Shown one piece after another: positions 6,201 through 7,559 of a DNA stretch of 7,559 nucleotides. How positions within the stretch are numbered: the first letter of the stretch is position 1; every line of letters starts with the position of its first letter. The notes under the pieces are model-generated. The model was given only the letters and a program-made list of their open reading frames with translations, had not been told where the DNA came from and did not search any database. Origin of the DNA: Spirochaetaceae bacterium (lineage in GTDB: Bacteria; Spirochaetota; Spirochaetia; Treponematales; Breznakiellaceae). The position numbers and the translations under genes were made by a program. Where the stretch lies: NCBI GenBank assembly GCA_031267475.1, contig JAIRZA010000091.1:1-7559 (forward strand), written 5' to 3'.

Positions 6201-6491
6201 GAGACTAACAGGACGATTATCTTTATTCGCTATCGCGCGGACAACAGTTTCATTCCCGTCGGTTATCAAAAGCCGCCATTCCTTGATATAGCGCTTGTCC
6301 GTTATGCTGAAAGGCACAATGAGCGTGTCCTTGACGCCGTCATTGTTAGGAGAAATATACACAGCCTGCGAAGGCGTATCCGCCTGACCCGTCAAGCCTC
6401 CGGCGCTGACTAAAAACATAGAAGCGCAGAGCAAAACGCCAAAAATACCCGCGCCAATGGAAATTTTTTTCATGCTTTTCATGCTTTTCAT
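3282..6491 (-). CDS. Exported Ig-like (FlgD-type) repeat protein with C-terminal OmpA-like domain
   Basis: This 1069-aa envelope protein has an N-terminal signal sequence (basic residues, hydrophobic stretch to about residue 29, plausible signal peptidase I site after VSA30). C22 has LL before it and is a poor lipobox. Residues 47-925 hold about eight Ig-like repeats of the FlgD/gliding-associated type, each ending in a W-D-G turn followed by DGxY. The turns are at W121, W225, F346, W452, W560, W666, W776 and W883. The Asp-rich opening motif SPNxDGxxD is intact at 47-55, 402-410, 507-515 and 830-838 and degenerate in the other repeats. Residues about 932-1069 form an OmpA-like domain: EGHAHN at 989-994, LSNDRA at 1015-1020 and RRVEF at 1061-1065. 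ATG 6491 overlaps the upstream TGA (ATGA). Two more in-frame ATGs follow at 6482 and 6473, and the last gives the most normal signal peptide. By inference it is a long periplasmic stalk tethered to peptidoglycan, working with the barrel protein encoded upstream. Its molecular role is unknown to me. Confidence 0.85.
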   Translation of the reverse strand: MKSMKSMKKISIGAGIFGVLLCASMFLVSAGGLTGQADTPSQAVYISPNNDGVKDTLIVPFSITDKRYIKEWRLLITDGNETVVRAIANKDNRPVSLNFKEFWRIITTPKQSVAVPASVVWDGALDSGEVAPDGVYFYSLQAVDDNGNTAVSEKRMVIVDCTPPVVELTQPSAPEKFFGEGAKSSIRLRESGSREDLWTAVIADTSDNVVRSWELADTEPSDIVWDGRGVEGALVIDGVYSYSIKSTDRAGNVSAPARVSNIVYSGDKPVTNIALDGGRYFSPGTSLSERPDQADTRIKSITLLPSIPTPSSGNSLQSWRIEVLDSSMQVKRLYSGGGPAPANIVFDGFDDAGGALGEGVYRARLTASYLNGYTTPEKLSPDFILDRTKPQASLSLPDNIFSPNGDGDKDVVVLRQTLSQENTPWRGEIVNAQGSVVRHLELGGKPAPDVAWNGLSDSGALCPDGEYRYRVLCTDLAGNSAFAMGSPFMLDNSATELILSASPEAFSPNGDGVQDSLRFSITSKSESGVVRYTLVISDAPDGRPVRVFNGDGALPSSIVWDGKSDGGAAAADGLYYAKLSAAARNGNVSNVAAGPVLLDTTPPKALVNASYLLFDPEPDSTRKTLPLTIETDPERVWTGVIQPAGAAAAPVRNFVWYDGAVPSFEWDGTDDSGNVVKNGVYSFTLSAQDPAGNRANVTLAGITVDARPARAWITTLYETIAPNGSKTKSQVFDITAAPKDGVAEWVFKVVNAEDPAGEAVKVWRDSGDTVPERLEWDGRLAGGGAADGLFIGALEIVYSRGKRVSTESPAFVCSAQPPVISAAARPEYFSPDNDGIDDEERISLNVFSYLPFESWSFEVFDPQGRTLFWSAAGKSQITRELVWDGRSKTGELVQSAMDYPYVFTVTDVEGQSSKASGAIRVDVLVIRDGDKLKMQVPAIIFRADHADFVSKAQDPQQGLEQGVIDNNMRVLRRIAQILNKFKDYTVVIEGHAHNVSGTEAEETSVAGGNIPLVPLSNDRAAFVKQQLARLGVGAGRMSTAGLGGRMPIANPSNRDDWWKDRRVEFILNK
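3717..6353 (-). repeat. Eight tandem Ig-like protein repeats, about 105 codons each
   Basis: Distances between successive W-D-G turns are 104, 121, 106, 108, 106, 110 and 107 residues. The repeats are diverged in sequence but regular in length. Repeats 1, 4, 5 and 8 keep the SPNxDGxxD loop. Repeats 2, 3, 6 and 7 replace it with FGEGAKS, SPGTSLSE, DPEPDSTRK and APNGSKTKS. This is a protein-level repeat; I saw no long exact DNA repeat. Confidence 0.75.
6465..6491 (-). repeat. Triplicated 9-nt start-codon repeat
   Basis: The gene opens ATGAAAAGC ATGAAAAGC ATGAAAAAA, giving MKSMKSMKK with three in-frame start codons. The first two units are identical. GGGAG lies about 10 nt before the first ATG. 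The other two lack their own ribosome binding site, so 6491 is favoured with coupling to the upstream gene. Confidence 0.8.
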
Positions 6492-7507
6492 GATTCCGAC
6501 TCTCCCAGTTTGATAACAGGCGGATCCTTGTCAATACTGCCGAACTGCGCCGAAACGCCCGCCGAAAAAAGATGAGCGCTATCGTTAATCTGCTGGTACA
6601 AAGCGGAAACGCCCACATCTGTTTTTTCCCAACCCTGACTCTTCAAAATTTCTGACGCGCCGGTATCCGCGGTCCATTTGAAACCAACGGCCACAAACGG
6701 AGAGTGCATATTCTCGCCTCTGTCAGCCAATTCCCTAAGGTTCGCGTCCCAGCCAAACGAAACGGTTATCATTTTTACGATACCAAGCTCCACACCCGCG
6801 TTTATAACAAGATTTTGAAACGTCGGGAAAGACACGTCAACAGAAAACCCAGCCTCGAAACTGTTGTTTTCAAACAAAACCGCCGCAAAACCGCCCTTTG
6901 GAGCGAAAGCGCCGGGAAAATTTTTGTAAATATCGTTGTCGAATGTTTTCCCGATATTCGCAACCGCCGCGGAAAGACGCGCGTCCTTCAAAAATCCAAG
7001 ATTTCCCATACGGTACACAAAACCTAAATCGAGCCCCGCCGCGTATCCCACGCCATAATCAGTGGTTACACCGGCGAAAACAGACGCGCCAAGATACAAG
7101 TTGTCCGTAATATCCCTTGACCAGCCAAACCGCCCGCTGTATGTATTACCGGCAGGCGAAAGCGGAGGGCTGATAAAAGCGCCCTGCGCTAATGCCGTCC
7201 ACACACCCCAGCGGCTTGGAAACAGCATCCCAAGAAGAAAAGCAAACCCGGTGCTGCCCTCTTTTATTAGTATTGTGCCGCCTATATCGGCGGAAACACG
7301 CTGTAACGGCGCGGTAAGCGCAGGGTTTATATTGATTGAATAGGGGCCCGCGTCGTAAAGCCCGCCGCCTACTGTGGAGGCGGCGTTTGATATAAAGCCC
7401 GGAAATCCCAGCAATAACATATTTTCGCCATAAGGCGGGGCGTCGTAAGAATACGCGCCGTGCGTAACGATGGCGGCAACGCCAATAACAAAAACAATTC
7501 TTTTCAC
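6488..7507 (-). CDS. Outer-membrane beta-barrel-like protein (UPF0164/PorV-like)
   Basis: This 339-aa protein has a signal peptide (KR, then a hydrophobic core to about residue 18, with cleavage plausible near AYS20). Residues 43-75 have the pattern seen at the start of UPF0164/PorV/FadL-like barrels: a Gly-rich stretch (VGGGLYDAG), then NPALTAPL and an alternating strand. The rest is rich in alternating amphipathic strands with Gly and aromatic residues (for example LYLGASVFAGV and AAGLDLGFVY) and NIGKTF around 190. Such proteins sit in the outer membrane, and UPF0164 members are numerous in treponemes. The GTG start has AGGAG 6 nt upstream. The gene overlaps the Ig-repeat/OmpA gene by ATGA, so the two are probably made together. 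The C-terminal tail DKDPPVIKL resembles the linker that opens Ig-like repeats. Transported substrate or partner is unknown, and the family call rests on pattern recognition only. Confidence 0.75.
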   Translation of the reverse strand: MKRIVFVIGVAAIVTHGAYSYDAPPYGENMLLLGFPGFISNAASTVGGGLYDAGPYSININPALTAPLQRVSADIGGTILIKEGSTGFAFLLGMLFPSRWGVWTALAQGAFISPPLSPAGNTYSGRFGWSRDITDNLYLGASVFAGVTTDYGVGYAAGLDLGFVYRMGNLGFLKDARLSAAVANIGKTFDNDIYKNFPGAFAPKGGFAAVLFENNSFEAGFSVDVSFPTFQNLVINAGVELGIVKMITVSFGWDANLRELADRGENMHSPFVAVGFKWTADTGASEILKSQGWEKTDVGVSALYQQINDSAHLFSAGVSAQFGSIDKDPPVIKLGESES

Positions 7508-7513
7508 AAGGTA

Positions 7514-7518
7514 CTCCT
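7514..7518 (-). promoter_or_regulatory. Ribosome binding site of the barrel gene
   Basis: AGGAG on the minus strand lies 6 nt before GTG 7507. It supports the non-ATG start, which is followed at once by a typical signal peptide. Confidence 0.75.
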
Positions 7519-7559
7519 GTTAAAAAACTATAGAATTTTTGTATCTTTGAACAGTCATA

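Noticed and set aside
7527..7532. TATAGT as the -10 box of a promoter for the barrel gene
   Set aside because: The implied start near 7520 would leave almost no leader before the ribosome binding site at 7518-7514, and no fitting -35 is seen. The promoter may lie beyond the window.

Overview
The window looks like chromosomal DNA of a spirochaete, most likely a gut or termite-associated Treponema-like organism. This rests on family knowledge, not a database search. The pointers are a UPF0164/PorV-like outer-membrane barrel next to a long protein of FlgD-type Ig-like repeats, an OmpA domain of the form I associate with treponemes (EGHAHN loop, long insertion, WKDRRVEFIL end), and a HydABC-type flavin/iron-sulfur module of the kind used by H2-metabolising anaerobes. 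Every convincing gene is on the minus strand, so transcription runs from high to low coordinates.

Envelope pair (7507 to 3282): a GTG-started, signal-peptide-bearing beta-barrel-like protein of 339 aa overlaps by 4 nt (ATGA) a 1069-aa exported protein. The larger protein has about eight Ig-like repeats of about 105 aa followed by a C-terminal OmpA-like domain. A strong intrinsic terminator (3269 to 3232) ends this unit. The pair is probably co-translated and may form a barrel plus a long peptidoglycan-tethered stalk.

Intergenic region (3281 to 2871, about 410 bp): after the terminator lies a compact 150-bp hairpin-rich element with imperfect terminal inverted repeats (3061-3212, MITE-like). 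It is followed by a sigma70-like promoter (2966 to 2938) whose -10 box sits inside an imperfect palindrome. No protein gene is supported here.

Redox operon (2870 to 112, continuing past the window edge): a HydC/NuoE-like [2Fe-2S] subunit, a HydB/NuoF-like flavin subunit with extra iron-sulfur domains, and a small stand-alone [2Fe-2S] protein. The genes overlap by 14 and 1 nt and each has its own good ribosome binding site. Together they look like the NAD(P)H-handling arm of an electron-bifurcating [FeFe]-hydrogenase or a related complex. The catalytic subunit is not in the window and would be expected just beyond base 1.

The most striking observation is a run of 14 G (coding strand; 2815 to 2802) inside the hydC-like gene. 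It puts the SD-equipped start and the conserved body of the protein in different frames, while 12 or 15 G would restore one continuous protein. It is either a phase-variable switch, a recent mutation or a homopolymer sequencing error.
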